Positions 33,521 through 43,763 are shown, numbered from the stretch's first letter. The stretch: DNA of 64,000 nucleotides from an uncultured Siphonobacter sp. (GCA_913774715.1 CAJYHS010000109.1:1-64000), one strand, 5' to 3'. Made by a program: numbers and translations. The notes: generated by a model not told the origin, from the sequence alone.

Positions 33521-35785
33521 ATGGCTGAATCTCTGAATCTAAAACGTCGGATTTTTTTGCGAAGCGTCCTGGTTTCTGCCGGGTTGCTACTTTTTAGTAT
33601 CGCCATTGCGATGCGTATTGCCTATGTTCAGCAGGTAGAAGGTCCTGAGTGGAAAAGCCGGGCAGAGAATACCCGTTACCGGATTATTCCCGCTTCGAGA
33701 GGTAACATTTTTTCGGATGATGGCAGCCTGCTGGTTACTTCCGTACCTGAATATCGGGTGGGAATTGACCTTAGCGTTACCGTCCGCCATTCGGCAGATT
33801 CCGCTCATTTCTATAAAAATCTGGATTCTTTATCAATTCATCTGGGCTATATGCTCAATGAGTCACCCAAGGCGATCAGTAAACGCATTCTGGCTGCTCG
33901 TCGGAAGTTACTGGAAGTCATGGCCTATAATGAGGCTCAGACGGATACTTCACTCTGGAAACAGGAACCCCGTTACCTCTCCATCAGCCCTAAGCACATT
34001 ACGTACGAAAAGAAGAAATGGCTTTTCGAAACTACGAAATGGGCCGCTATCCGGAAGGCGACTAAAGAAGAAAAGCTGGAAGATAAGGCTTTGAATCGAC
34101 GCAAGTTTCGATACAAATGGATGCCGATGGATAGCGTTAAGTTGTTTTCGACGGGTCTGAATTTTGAACTTGTTCCGAACCGGGATAAGCCTTTTATGAA
34201 CACGGCTTCCCGCTTACTCGGTAAAACAGACGACATTATCATCAAAGATCCTAATGGACAGGGTATTGAGGTAATGAGAGGCGTGACGGGTATTGAAAAA
34301 AGCTTCGATAAAGTACTATACGGACAGGAAGGTCATGGCTGGTTTGAAAACTTACGCGGCAGCTGGCGACCACTCAATGAATCAGAAGAACACCATCCTA
34401 TTCCCGGTTTGGACCTGCATACCACGATTAATATTAATATGCAGGATGTCACGGAAGCGGCCTTAATGAAAGCAGTGAAGCATTATAAAGCCAAATACGG
34501 AACGGCTATTGTAATGGATACCAAAACGGGTGAGATTAAAGCTATTGCCAATCTTCATCATACTAAAGATACTACCTATGTAGATGATCAGAATTTTGCA
34601 GTAAACTATCGCATCGCTCCCGGTTCTACTTTCAAGCTGGCAACAATGATGGCCGTTTTTGAAGAAACCAAAGTTTCTCCGAATGATCTGGTCAGCACGA
34701 CAGGACAATACCTGCACCTGCACGATTCAAATAACATGGGGTATGGCGTGATCACCATTGCCGATGCATTCATGCGTTCTTCCAATACGGGAATGGCCCG
34801 CGTACTGGTGCAGCATTTCTCGAATAAGCACGACAAGTTTATTGATTACCTGGAGAAGTTTCACCTGGGAGATAAGTTGGGTTTTCAGGTGGAAGTAAGT
34901 AAGGGTAATGAAATGCCGGAATTTCACCGGATGGATCACCGTCTGTACAGCAAGAAAACGTTACCAACGATGTCCATTGGGGAAGAAATGCGTTTATCAG
35001 CCTTACAGATGCTGGCCTTTTATAATGCCGTAGCAAATGATGGGTACTGGATTCAGCCAATTGTTGTGAAATCGGCCAAGCGTGGAGACCTCGTAGAAGT
35101 GGATTATACCCAAACTCAACGCCGCGATACCGAACGGATTTGTTCAGAACGAACTTTAAAAATCGTCAAGCAGATGCTTGAAGGAGTCCTGGAAAGCTCG
35201 CACGGAACGGCTCGCAGCATCCGTAGTTCTAATTATCGCATCGCTGGAAAAACGGGTACCTCCAAGAAGTTTGATGGGAAGTTGAAAACAAATAAATATT
35301 ACTCTTCTTTCATCGGTTATTTCCCCGCAGAAAGCCCCCGGTATACCATTCTGGTGGCATTGGATGAACCACACAATCCCGAGACAGGATTGTCGGCGTA
35401 TGGTGGAACGGCAGCGGCTCCGGTATTCCGGGAAATTGCGGATAAGGTTCATGCCCTGGACTTAAAGATGCATCGTACCCTTAGCGGCACGCCCGTATTC
35501 GCCAGCAAATGGCAGGAAGAGTTAGGCAACTCTCATCCCAATGATGTAAAGGCCATTGCTAGTAGCTTGCAGATTCAGACCAATGCTAGTGGTTGGGATG
35601 AAGCTCCCCGGGGAAGCACAAAACGCGTGCCGAATCTTAAAGGCATGACTTTACGAGACGCTCTTTATGTATTGGAAAACAGAGGGTATAAAGTTAACTA
35701 TACGGGTAGAGGACACGTAGTTAGTCAATCACTGGAACCTGGAACGGAACCCGCCGAACGACGCATTACTTTAGAGCTTCATTAA
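33521..35785 (+). CDS. ftsI: Division transpeptidase FtsI/PBP3 with C-terminal PASTA domain
   Basis: A 754-residue penicillin-binding protein that crosslinks septal peptidoglycan. TM helix at about residues 12-32, dimerisation domain beginning PASRGNIFSDDGSLLVTS, and transpeptidase domain with catalytic S369 in SxxK (APGSTFKLA), SxN in RSSNTGMAR (about 430) and KTG in IAGKTGTSKKF (about 582). The last about 65 residues form one PASTA domain (RVPNLKGMTLRDALYVLENRG). It follows ftsL by 25 bp. Unlike the common gene order, murE, mraY and murD do not follow; a terminator and a Wzi-like gene do. Confidence 0.96.
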   Translation: MAESLNLKRRIFLRSVLVSAGLLLFSIAIAMRIAYVQQVEGPEWKSRAENTRYRIIPASRGNIFSDDGSLLVTSVPEYRVGIDLSVTVRHSADSAHFYKNLDSLSIHLGYMLNESPKAISKRILAARRKLLEVMAYNEAQTDTSLWKQEPRYLSISPKHITYEKKKWLFETTKWAAIRKATKEEKLEDKALNRRKFRYKWMPMDSVKLFSTGLNFELVPNRDKPFMNTASRLLGKTDDIIIKDPNGQGIEVMRGVTGIEKSFDKVLYGQEGHGWFENLRGSWRPLNESEEHHPIPGLDLHTTININMQDVTEAALMKAVKHYKAKYGTAIVMDTKTGEIKAIANLHHTKDTTYVDDQNFAVNYRIAPGSTFKLATMMAVFEETKVSPNDLVSTTGQYLHLHDSNNMGYGVITIADAFMRSSNTGMARVLVQHFSNKHDKFIDYLEKFHLGDKLGFQVEVSKGNEMPEFHRMDHRLYSKKTLPTMSIGEEMRLSALQMLAFYNAVANDGYWIQPIVVKSAKRGDLVEVDYTQTQRRDTERICSERTLKIVKQMLEGVLESSHGTARSIRSSNYRIAGKTGTSKKFDGKLKTNKYYSSFIGYFPAESPRYTILVALDEPHNPETGLSAYGGTAAAPVFREIADKVHALDLKMHRTLSGTPVFASKWQEELGNSHPNDVKAIASSLQIQTNASGWDEAPRGSTKRVPNLKGMTLRDALYVLENRGYKVNYTGRGHVVSQSLEPGTEPAERRITLELH

Positions 35786-35814
35786 TAATTAATTGACAAT
35801 CTTTGAATGTATTT

Positions 35815-35842
35815 GCTGCCAGCCCAAAGCTGGCAGCTTTTG
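35815..35842 (+). terminator. Terminator after ftsI
   Basis: GCTGCCAGC-loop-GCTGGCAGC (35815-35823 with 35829-35837) followed by TTTTGTTTTT. Confidence 0.85.
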
Positions 35843-35975
35843 TTTTTACTTACCCTACTGAGACCAGGTCTGCTAATGAACAGCCGATAAATAACAAAAC
35901 ATAAATAAGTATTAATACTCATCTACGTAAGAATAAATTGTATCAAGTTTTTGTCTTCCACTCACACTTGATCGT

Positions 35976-37451
35976 ATGTTTATTCGTGCTTGTTTACTTG
36001 CATTCACTCCCCTTATGCTATCTGCACAGGGCCTATTCAGGGATTCCGAAACGCATGAAGTCTCAACTCAACTATTTGCTGCTGGCAACATGCCTTTCTG
36101 GATGCAGGCTCGCCAGTACGGGGTTATTCCTTCGAAGGGTTTTTTCTTACAGACTACCATTGCTCTTCATTCTGACTATCGGGCATCTAGCAAAACCCGT
36201 CCTTATTTAAAAGCCAAACCTTTGGATTGGGCTTATGCGTTTGAAGTTACTGGAAATGCCGGAGCAACCTGTCAGTTATTCTTACCGCAGGCTTATTTAA
36301 AAGTCAAGTACAAATCATTGGAATTATACGCCGGAAAACGGAAAGAATTGATAGGTATTGCCGATTCAAGCTCAGGAATGGGACCATACAGCTGGTCTGG
36401 AAATGCGATGCCTCTGCCTAAAATTCAAATTGGATTCAGGCAATGGACTCCTTTATTTACTCCTCATGTATCCATTCAGGCAACGATGGCTCACGGCTGG
36501 CTTGACGAGCCACGAGTATTGGTTCGTCATGCCTATTTACATCAAAAAAACCTTTACTTCAGGATTGGCAAGCCTACAGCAAAAGTTTTGGCCTTCGCTG
36601 GTATTAACCATCAGGTTCAATGGGCAGGGCGAATTTCTGCGGTACCCGAACCCAATAATTATTACCAGGCAGACGGAAGCCTTCCACACGATGCGGCTGC
36701 CTTTTTCAGCGTAGTAACGGGTAAACGAGGATTTGGCAGGAATTATAATGCTTATGACAACCGGGAGCGGGTCGGGAATCACTTGGGTTCCGTTGATCTG
36801 GCTTTACAAATTCATTCGGATGCCCGGACTATTCTGATCTATCGTCAGCAACCGTATGAAATGCCTTCGTTACTGCATCTGGCCAATACGAAAGATGGAT
36901 TAATGGGGATCAGCATCACCCAAAAGTCGGTTGACTATCCTGTCTCGGGTATTCGCAAGGTCGTCTTTGAATTTCTCTCCACGCAAGATCAGGGAAGAAG
37001 TGGTCCCCTCTGGACTGAACAATACTTCAATCATTTACAATACAAACAGGGCTGGTCGTATCGTGGTAAAACGCTGGGGGTTCCGTTTATTACTCCTTCA
37101 GGCCGTTCGAGTACTTTCACCACTGATAACTTACTAACCGTTTTTCATCTGGGAATCAATGCTTTATTACTCAGTCACTGGCAGCTCAACGGACGTTTTT
37201 CTCATCTTACGTCCAGAGGAACTCCCGACCAAATCTATGACCAGTCAAAAAGACAGCTTAGTTTTCTGATAGAAGTAAGACGCTCGATCTGGTTTCTGAA
37301 AGGTTCCGAAGTGCGTGGAACTTTAGCGGGAGATTTGGGTAACCTCTATCCTAGATCGATAGCAGTTTCAGTCGGGTTTACAAAACGCTGGGGCTTTGTG
37401 GATGAAAATGTCTCCGATGCCGTTCGCTATCGCTTGAAGTACCGTCATTAG
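35976..37451 (+). CDS. Wzi-family capsule assembly / outer-membrane beta-barrel protein
   Basis: A 491-residue protein with a signal peptide (residues 1-19, ending MLSAQG) and an aromatic-rich beta-barrel body. The opening block PFWMQARQYGVIPSKGFFLQ and later LELYAGKRKELIG and LPKIQIGFRQW match the Wzi family, in which E. coli Wzi anchors group 1 capsule to the surface. In Bacteroidota these are common and not always linked to capsule loci; no polysaccharide genes surround it here. It is isolated by terminators on both sides. Confidence 0.85.
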   Translation: MFIRACLLAFTPLMLSAQGLFRDSETHEVSTQLFAAGNMPFWMQARQYGVIPSKGFFLQTTIALHSDYRASSKTRPYLKAKPLDWAYAFEVTGNAGATCQLFLPQAYLKVKYKSLELYAGKRKELIGIADSSSGMGPYSWSGNAMPLPKIQIGFRQWTPLFTPHVSIQATMAHGWLDEPRVLVRHAYLHQKNLYFRIGKPTAKVLAFAGINHQVQWAGRISAVPEPNNYYQADGSLPHDAAAFFSVVTGKRGFGRNYNAYDNRERVGNHLGSVDLALQIHSDARTILIYRQQPYEMPSLLHLANTKDGLMGISITQKSVDYPVSGIRKVVFEFLSTQDQGRSGPLWTEQYFNHLQYKQGWSYRGKTLGVPFITPSGRSSTFTTDNLLTVFHLGINALLLSHWQLNGRFSHLTSRGTPDQIYDQSKRQLSFLIEVRRSIWFLKGSEVRGTLAGDLGNLYPRSIAVSVGFTKRWGFVDENVSDAVRYRLKYRH

Positions 37452-37456
37452 TACGC

Positions 37457-37494
37457 ATCAAGGGCTTGACGTTAGGATACGCCAAGCCCTTGAT
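37457..37494. terminator. Bidirectional terminator between Wzi-like and ABC-F genes
   Basis: 12-bp perfect stem ATCAAGGGCTTG/CAAGCCCTTGAT (37457-37468 with 37483-37494), between converging genes. Confidence 0.85.
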
Positions 37495-37510
37495 ACTTAA
37501 TAGAAAACTA

Positions 37511-39379
37511 CTATTCGGATAATTCCATCCAACGGAATTCTTTTTCTTCCAGCAAATTATTAATCTCTTCGATTTCCTTAGCCCAGATTGCAATTTGCTG
37601 ATAATCTGACTCTCCAGAGTTCATCTGTTCGGTCAGCACGGCTCGTTGGTTTTCTAGGTCCGGGATTTCCTTTTCCAGAGACTCCAGCTCTTTCTGTTCC
37701 TTGAAACTCAGTTTGCGTTTGTTTGCAACCGGAGCTGGTTGAGCTGAGTCAGCCTTAGGTGCCTCAACTTTTGGCTTAGCTACTTCTACTGGAGCAGCAT
37801 TACTTAATGACTCCCGGTAGTCCGTGTAGTTACCGGGGAAGTCTCTGATTTTCCCCTTTCCTTCGAACACGAACAAGTGTTCTACCAGTCGATCCATAAA
37901 ATAACGGTCGTGAGAAACCAGCACCAGACAGCCCGAGAATTGCAATAAGTAATCCTCTAGCACGTTCAGCGTCTGAATGTCCAAATCGTTGGTAGGCTCA
38001 TCCAGAATCAGAAAGTTAGGATTCTTGATTAAGACCTGAAGTAACTGTAATCGACGCTTTTCTCCCCCGGACAGCTTTTCAACGTCGGTGTATTGCCGTT
38101 TGGGTTCAAATAGAAAGTGTTGTAGAAATTGGCTGGCGGTAATGGTTTCCCCCGAACCCAGCGTGACGACTTCAGCAATGTCCTTGACCACATCGATTAC
38201 TCGCTGACCAGGCAAAAATGTCGGTTCGCTTTGGGTATAATAACCGAAACGAACGGTTTCTCCCACACTGATTTGGCCAGAATCCGCTGCTTGTTCTCCA
38301 GTCAGAATGTCCAGAAACGTTGACTTTCCCACCCCGTTTTTACCTACAATACCGATTCGCTCTCTCCGGCGGAAAACGTATTCAAAATCATCGACAATTT
38401 TCTGTTCGCCGAACGATTTTTTCATATGCTCCAGCTCGATGATTTTACTACCCAAACGAGCCATACCTATGTTCAACTCAACGTTCGATTCTTTCCGACC
38501 CTGATTGGCTTTATCCTGCAAATCATAAAAGGCATCGACACGATACTGAGCCTTCGTTCCCCGGGCTTTTGGCTGACGACGCATCCATTCCAGCTCCTTA
38601 CGAAGCAGGTTTTGTGCCTTGTCTACGCTAGAAGCTTCCGAAGCATAACGCTCCGACTGGCGTTCCAGAAAGTATGAATAATTACCTTTATACCGGTAAA
38701 TCGAACCATCGGCCAGTTCCAGAATCTCCGTACATACCCGATCCAGGAAATAACGGTCGTGAGTTACCAGTAACAGCGTTGTATTAGCCGTGCCCAAGTA
38801 ATTCTCCAGCCACTCAATTGCTTCCAGATCCAGGTGGTTGGTAGGCTCATCAAGAATGAGTAAATCTGGTTCTTCAAGTAATACTTTCGCCAGAGCTACC
38901 CGTTTGCGTTGGCCGCCTGAAAGCTGTCCGATCAATTTGGTAAAGTTCGCTTCAGCTACGCCAAGCCGACCTAATACCTGTTTTACTTTTGACTCATAAT
39001 CCCAGGCTTTCTGAGCTTCCATTTCTTCAGCCGCATCCGAAATTTCCTGATCATTGCCGTCTACCAGAGCTTTTTCGTAAGAGCGAATGGCCTGTAAAAG
39101 AGGACTATCCCCGAGAAAAAGAATATCCAGTACGGTTTGATTTTCGTCCAAAGCCGGATTCTGGCTAAGGTAACCTAAGCGAACTTCCTTTCGAATACTA
39201 ATGGTACCTTCTTCAGCCGACTGTAAGCCCGCCAGTACATCCATTAGTGAGGTTTTTCCGGTACCATTCCGACCCACCAGAGCTACTTTATCGCCCTTAC
39301 TGAGACCGAACGTTATATTTCTAAACAGCCATCGTTCTCCCGTTGATTTTGAGAGGTTCTCGGCAGACAAATAATTCAT
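37511..39379 (-). CDS. ABC-F family ATPase (Uup-like)
   Basis: A 622-residue soluble protein with two ABC ATPase domains and no membrane segments. First domain: Walker A GRNGTGKTS (about 37), signature LSGGQRKRVALA, Walker B LLILDEPTNHLDLEAI. Second domain: GKNGVGKST, LSGGEKRRLQLL, LILDEPTNDLD. The linker holds the ABC-F interdomain arm, and a C-terminal coiled coil (about 560-620, KRKLSFKEQKELESLEKEI) is typical of Uup/EttA relatives acting at the ribosome or on DNA branch structures. Its ATG overlaps the aroC stop by one base (TAATG), so it is translationally coupled to aroC. Confidence 0.93.
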   Translation of the reverse strand: MNYLSAENLSKSTGERWLFRNITFGLSKGDKVALVGRNGTGKTSLMDVLAGLQSAEEGTISIRKEVRLGYLSQNPALDENQTVLDILFLGDSPLLQAIRSYEKALVDGNDQEISDAAEEMEAQKAWDYESKVKQVLGRLGVAEANFTKLIGQLSGGQRKRVALAKVLLEEPDLLILDEPTNHLDLEAIEWLENYLGTANTTLLLVTHDRYFLDRVCTEILELADGSIYRYKGNYSYFLERQSERYASEASSVDKAQNLLRKELEWMRRQPKARGTKAQYRVDAFYDLQDKANQGRKESNVELNIGMARLGSKIIELEHMKKSFGEQKIVDDFEYVFRRRERIGIVGKNGVGKSTFLDILTGEQAADSGQISVGETVRFGYYTQSEPTFLPGQRVIDVVKDIAEVVTLGSGETITASQFLQHFLFEPKRQYTDVEKLSGGEKRRLQLLQVLIKNPNFLILDEPTNDLDIQTLNVLEDYLLQFSGCLVLVSHDRYFMDRLVEHLFVFEGKGKIRDFPGNYTDYRESLSNAAPVEVAKPKVEAPKADSAQPAPVANKRKLSFKEQKELESLEKEIPDLENQRAVLTEQMNSGESDYQQIAIWAKEIEEINNLLEEKEFRWMELSE

Positions 39380-40461
39380 TAATTAACCCTCCTAGCCTGA
39401 TTCAACAAATAAAAATCCACTAATACCAAGGCCGCCATGGCCTCTACAATGGGCACAGCCCGGGGAACTACGCAAGGATCATGCCGCCCTTTACCCGATA
39501 CCGTTGCAGTATTCCCGTGTAAATCCACCGACTCCTGATCCTGCATGATCGTGGCGACGGGCTTGAAGGCAACGCGGAAATAAATGTCTTCACCATTGGA
39601 AATGCCCCCCTGAATACCGCCTGAAAGATTCGTTCGCGTACGAACTTTTCCAGCTTCATCGGTATAATAGGCATCATTATGTTCGGAACCATATAATTCT
39701 ACTCCGGCAAAACCAGAGCCATATTCAAAACCTTTCACCGCATTAATCGATAACATGGCTTTGCCTAGTTCTGCATGCAGCTTGTCAAACACGGGTTCGC
39801 CCAGACCTACGGGAACGCCCGTACACACACATTCCACTACGCCACCGATGCTATCGCCTTTTTTACGGGTTTCATCAATGTAGTCAAACATCTGCTGAGC
39901 CATTTCAGGATCCGGGCAACGTACTGCATTCTCCTCTGCCAAGGCCAGATTTAATTCCTGATACGATTTTTCCAGCTTCAGCTTACCTACCTGAGAAACG
40001 TAGGCCTGGATTCTTACGCCTAACTCTTTCAATACCAGTTTAGCTAAAGCTCCGGCAGCTACGCGGGCAGCCGTTTCACGAGCCGAAGAACGCCCGCCGC
40101 CGCGATAATCCCGGAAACCGTACTTGCTGGTATACGTGTAATCCGCGTGAGAGGGGCGGAATTGCTCTGAGATGTGGCTATAATCTTTGGAACGCTGATC
40201 CTCGTTAGGAATGACCAGAGCAATAGGCGTACCCGTTGTTTTTCCTTCAAAAATTCCGGAAAGCACCTGGAATTCATCCGCCTCGCGTCGTTGCGTAGTA
40301 ATTCGCGACTGTCCGGGCTTGCGACGATCCAGCTCCTGCTGAATAAAGGCTTCGTCAAACGTAATGCCTGCTGGACATCCGTCAATGACTACACCAATTG
40401 CTTTGCCGTGCGACTCACCAAAGGTGCTGATTTTAAATAAAGTACCGTATGTACTAGACAT
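39379..40461 (-). CDS. aroC: Chorismate synthase AroC
   Basis: A 360-residue enzyme for the last shikimate-pathway step, converting EPSP to chorismate with reduced FMN. Motifs: [15 protein letters not shown] near the N-terminus, [33 protein letters not shown] (about 118-136), and [38 protein letters not shown]. Start ATG 40461 ([10 protein letters not shown]) fits the family; the frame is open 21 codons further upstream. First gene of a two-gene unit with the ABC-F ATPase. Confidence 0.97.
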   Translation of the reverse strand: MSSTYGTLFKISTFGESHGKAIGVVIDGCPAGITFDEAFIQQELDRRKPGQSRITTQRREADEFQVLSGIFEGKTTGTPIALVIPNEDQRSKDYSHISEQFRPSHADYTYTSKYGFRDYRGGGRSSARETAARVAAGALAKLVLKELGVRIQAYVSQVGKLKLEKSYQELNLALAEENAVRCPDPEMAQQMFDYIDETRKKGDSIGGVVECVCTGVPVGLGEPVFDKLHAELGKAMLSINAVKGFEYGSGFAGVELYGSEHNDAYYTDEAGKVRTRTNLSGGIQGGISNGEDIYFRVAFKPVATIMQDQESVDLHGNTATVSGKGRHDPCVVPRAVPIVEAMAALVLVDFYLLNQARRVN

Positions 40462-40551
40462 AAATCCTGATAGTTGATTCGTACCTGCCCAAGCAGATAC
40501 CATAAGAATACGGAACCGAACCATTACGGCTCCATCATATGAATACTGAGG

Positions 40552-41964
40552 TTACCCTCTTTTACTTCGAACGAAAATATACGCCATTCCCAAAACCATA
40601 ATAGCGAGTAAACCATTCGCCAGACTCAAAATAGTTGCCTGAACATTTACAAAAGGTTTCGTACTATCCACGCTTTCCAGATTCGCAAAAATGGAGCCTG
40701 CCATGCCATCTGCATCAGCGTTAGCCACTTTTTCTCCCTGAGACTTTAAGGTTAACCCTGACTTCCAATGCTGGTAACTACGAGTATGGGGATTAAAAAA
40801 TATCCAGCGAAAATACGTGCTTAACGGGAAGTTTCCGGCCTGTTTGGGAATGATCTGAAAGGTAAATGTTTTTTCACCACTCACCCGGCCCCGCCGCCGC
40901 ACAACGGACTGCTGGATAACGGGAGGATAAAAATCAAAGAAAGCATCGTTTTCAGGCGTTGGAATCAGAATAGGCGTCAGGTTCCCCGTACCACTAATGG
41001 TGATCTTGTACTGAATACTTTTTCCTGTTTGAATGACCCGGGCACTAAGTTGATCTTTTACCCCATATTCACCCGTAACCGCCTGATTTTGCTGAGCATC
41101 TTTAGGTAATGCAATCGGCTGAACAAAAATGGATTTACTCGAAAAGGTTAAAAACTCTTGCTTTCCAGATTTTTCATTACGCACACTCATCTTCAGACTA
41201 ACGGAAGGAAACTGAATTTTCTCAGTATTTAGGGGAAAGTATACCGCCTGAAACAACCGATACTCCGTATAGCGGCGTCCATTGATAGTCGTTTCAAATA
41301 CCTGAGGTTCACCTCTGATTCCAAAATTTTCTTCCCAACAGTTAGCCGGACGAATTTGCTTCAAAATAGCCCCTAATTGTAAATTAAGAGCATAAAAATC
41401 CATCTCAAGTGGGTTATCGTCCGCAACAAAAAAGCCCAAACTCAAGTTAAATCCTTCGCCCGTGTACACCTGGTTGCGATTGGCACTCAGGAGCAGGAAC
41501 GCCGAAGCTTTGGCCTCGGCAGGGGCTGGCTCAATTGCCTCCTCTTCCTCTTCTTCTGACTCTGTCTCTTTGGCACCGGCATCGGTCACAATGACAATGC
41601 CACCCATCGATTGTAGGGTCTGCCCGTTCACGTTCATGGTGAAAGGGGTGACAACATAATTTCCAGGTTGAATTGGAATATAATTTTGAGTGATTCGTTG
41701 TACTATTTCAGAGCGATTGCCTACGGTCGTTGTTGAGGTGGTTGTCGTAGTCCCCCGACGACTCATTCCGATAATATCCGGGAAGCGATCATACTCGCGT
41801 TGCTCACTACCAGTGATTACCACCGAAATGGTATAGGGCTTACCAAGAGGCACTGAAGAAGCCCCTAATTCAATGTGAATATTGTTTTGTTGGGCAAAAA
41901 CAAAAATTCTTGAAAAAGAACAATAAAAAAGTAATATAATTAAATATATTTGTCGAGGCTTCAT
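40552..41964 (-). CDS. batD: BatD-family membrane protein
   Basis: A 470-residue protein with a signal peptide (residues 1-24, FVFAQ), an exposed beta-sandwich region opening with GASSVPLGKPYTISVVITG and the family-typical FPDIIGMSRRGTTTTTSTTT stretch, an acidic linker (ESEEEEEEAIEPAPAEAKA, about 137-155), and one C-terminal helix (about 445-465). BatD belongs to the Bacteroides aerotolerance (bat) system, normally encoded with moxR and batA-E. Here it stands alone, which suggests its partners are elsewhere or that it is a paralogue. Confidence 0.87.
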   Translation of the reverse strand: MKPRQIYLIILLFYCSFSRIFVFAQQNNIHIELGASSVPLGKPYTISVVITGSEQREYDRFPDIIGMSRRGTTTTTSTTTVGNRSEIVQRITQNYIPIQPGNYVVTPFTMNVNGQTLQSMGGIVIVTDAGAKETESEEEEEEAIEPAPAEAKASAFLLLSANRNQVYTGEGFNLSLGFFVADDNPLEMDFYALNLQLGAILKQIRPANCWEENFGIRGEPQVFETTINGRRYTEYRLFQAVYFPLNTEKIQFPSVSLKMSVRNEKSGKQEFLTFSSKSIFVQPIALPKDAQQNQAVTGEYGVKDQLSARVIQTGKSIQYKITISGTGNLTPILIPTPENDAFFDFYPPVIQQSVVRRRGRVSGEKTFTFQIIPKQAGNFPLSTYFRWIFFNPHTRSYQHWKSGLTLKSQGEKVANADADGMAGSIFANLESVDSTKPFVNVQATILSLANGLLAIMVLGMAYIFVRSKRG

Positions 41965-42033
41965 CGTTACAAAGATAAACCTAAAACCTTTGGCTTTATT
42001 GTCATTGATTTAACCTTAAACCAACATTGAGTC

Positions 42034-42261
42034 ATGTCCATTACCGTCCTGGAATATATCAAAATCATTCTTCAAAAGGTCAGCTTCGACGCAAAGCTGT
42101 TTGAAAAAGAACTCCGTAAGGCCTTACGCCAGCTGGTTCCGGCTCAGGTCAAAGAACTCAAACTGTGGTGTTATTCACTGTTTGGAAAAATATACTATCG
42201 AATATTACGCCGATGCTTTGCCACGGTTCGTTTCCGTCGCTTAAAGCTCGCTCAAGAATAG
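42034..42261 (+). CDS. Small basic conserved protein of unknown function
   Basis: A 75-residue Lys/Arg-rich protein with an alternating hydrophobic/basic pattern that predicts amphipathic helices (LEYIKIILQKVSFDAKLFEKELRKAL, written in two parts as LEYIKIILQKV and FDAKLFEKELRKAL; C-terminus YRILRRCFATVRFRRLK). No known domain. A clear strong terminator 23 bp after the stop and a divergent, non-overlapping position support it as a real gene. Role unknown; RNA or membrane-surface binding would fit its charge but is speculation. Confidence 0.65.
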   Translation: MSITVLEYIKIILQKVSFDAKLFEKELRKALRQLVPAQVKELKLWCYSLFGKIYYRILRRCFATVRFRRLKLAQE

Positions 42262-42284
42262 TTTGTGATGATTTTAGGGATGCC

Positions 42285-42321
42285 AAAATCCTCACCGGAA
42301 TTCCGGTGAGGATTTTTGTTA
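42285..42321. terminator. Strong bidirectional terminator
   Basis: 32-bp perfect palindrome (AAAATCCTCACCGGAA and its complement, 42285-42316) plus flanking T, between the small basic gene and pyrC. Confidence 0.9.
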
Positions 42322-42377
42322 CCTGGGTAACGTATTTATAACCAGGCTATTGAATAATATCATTTTCTAGCCGAACA

Positions 42378-43748
42378 TTACAACGCAGCAAAAGTCATTC
42401 GCTGTCCTTGCTTGTCTTCATAAAAGTTCCCATCTGCATAGGCTACATGACCAGAAACAATGGTGTGTGTCACTGCCGACCGTAAGGTATAACCTTCCAG
42501 AGGAGACCATCCACACTGAAAGTGTAAACTGTCTTTAGTCACCAGATTCGGACGGTCCAGATCGACTAATACCAGATCTGCCCAGTACCCTTCACGAATG
42601 TATCCTCGTTTATCAATTCGGAAACAGTCGGCAACGGCGTGTGACATTTTCTGAGCAATTTTCTCCAGAGAAATTTTTCCATCTTTATATAACTCCAGCA
42701 TCATTAACAAAGGGTGCTGCACCAGAGGTAAGCCCGATGGAGCATTCCAGTAGGACTGCTGTTTTTCTTCCCAGGTATGCGGAGCGTGATCCGTCGCGAT
42801 TACATCAATGCGGTCATCTAATAAGGCCTGCAATAACCGTTGTTTGTGCCCATCCGCTTTTACCGCGGGGTTACATTTAATCTGGTTACCCAATCGCTCG
42901 TAATCGCGGGCGTCAAACCACAGGTGATGCACGCAAACTTCCGAAGTGATACGTTTCTGATTTTTCAGTTCATTACTCGCGGTATCAGTATACCCGTAAT
43001 AACCTTTTTCAAAAAGATCGGTTTCTTCGCCTGTAGTAATATGCAGAATGTGTAAACGCGTATTATACTTTTTGGCTAACTCAACCGCCATTGAGCTCGA
43101 CTTGTAACATGCCTCTTCATTTCTAATTTCAGGATGTACCCTAGCCGGAGCGTCATCGCCATATTTCTCCTTATAAGCGGCCACATTCGCCCGAATAGTA
43201 GCTTCGTCTTCGCAGTGCGTAGCAATCAGGTAAGGAGCATTAGCAAACAGTTTTTCCAGAACTGGACGGCTATCCACGAGCATATTACCTGTCGAAGAAC
43301 CCATGAAAATCTTCAATCCACAAACCTGAGTAGGATCGGTTTTCATGACTTCATCGTAGTTGTCATTAGAAGCTCCCATGAAAAAGGAGTAATTCGCCAG
43401 TGACGAAGCTTTCGCGATGTCGTATTTATCGGCTAGTAACTCCTGTGTCAGTGCATTCGGAACGGTATTGGGCATTTCCATAAAGCTCGTTACCCCGCCC
43501 GAAACAGCTGCTCGGGCTTCCGAACGGATGGTGGCTTTATGCGTTAATCCTGGTTCACGAAAATGCACCTGATCGTCGATCACCCCTGGTAAAAGATATT
43601 TACCGTTGGCATCAATCACCTGATCAGCCGCGAGGCCGGATAAGCCCGTACCAATTTTTTCAATCAAACCGTCTTTAATAAAAACATCCGCTTCCCGGAT
43701 TTGGCCCTCATTAACGACCTGGGCATTAAGAATTAGAATGGAAGACAT
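42378..43748 (-). CDS. pyrC: Dihydroorotase
   Basis: A 456-residue amidohydrolase-fold zinc enzyme of pyrimidine synthesis, closing carbamoyl-aspartate to dihydroorotate. The metal motif is DDQVHFREPGLTHKATI (about 58-74; D-x-H-x-H becomes D-Q-V-H-F-R as in class I DHOases), with CGLKIFMGSSTGNMLVD (modified Lys region), THCEDEATI, LHILHITTGEE and ATDHAPHTWEEK. Length and motifs fit the class I Bacteroidota dihydroorotase, not allantoinase. It follows hemB but a terminator lies between, so it is likely transcribed separately. Confidence 0.93.
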   Translation of the reverse strand: MSSILILNAQVVNEGQIREADVFIKDGLIEKIGTGLSGLAADQVIDANGKYLLPGVIDDQVHFREPGLTHKATIRSEARAAVSGGVTSFMEMPNTVPNALTQELLADKYDIAKASSLANYSFFMGASNDNYDEVMKTDPTQVCGLKIFMGSSTGNMLVDSRPVLEKLFANAPYLIATHCEDEATIRANVAAYKEKYGDDAPARVHPEIRNEEACYKSSSMAVELAKKYNTRLHILHITTGEETDLFEKGYYGYTDTASNELKNQKRITSEVCVHHLWFDARDYERLGNQIKCNPAVKADGHKQRLLQALLDDRIDVIATDHAPHTWEEKQQSYWNAPSGLPLVQHPLLMMLELYKDGKISLEKIAQKMSHAVADCFRIDKRGYIREGYWADLVLVDLDRPNLVTKDSLHFQCGWSPLEGYTLRSAVTHTIVSGHVAYADGNFYEDKQGQRMTFAAL

Positions 43749-43763
43749 AAGAAGCTATTAAAA

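Noticed and set aside
37511..39379. ABC-F gene as an antibiotic-resistance determinant
   Set aside because: C-terminal coiled coil and coupling to aroC fit housekeeping Uup-type proteins; no resistance-specific context.
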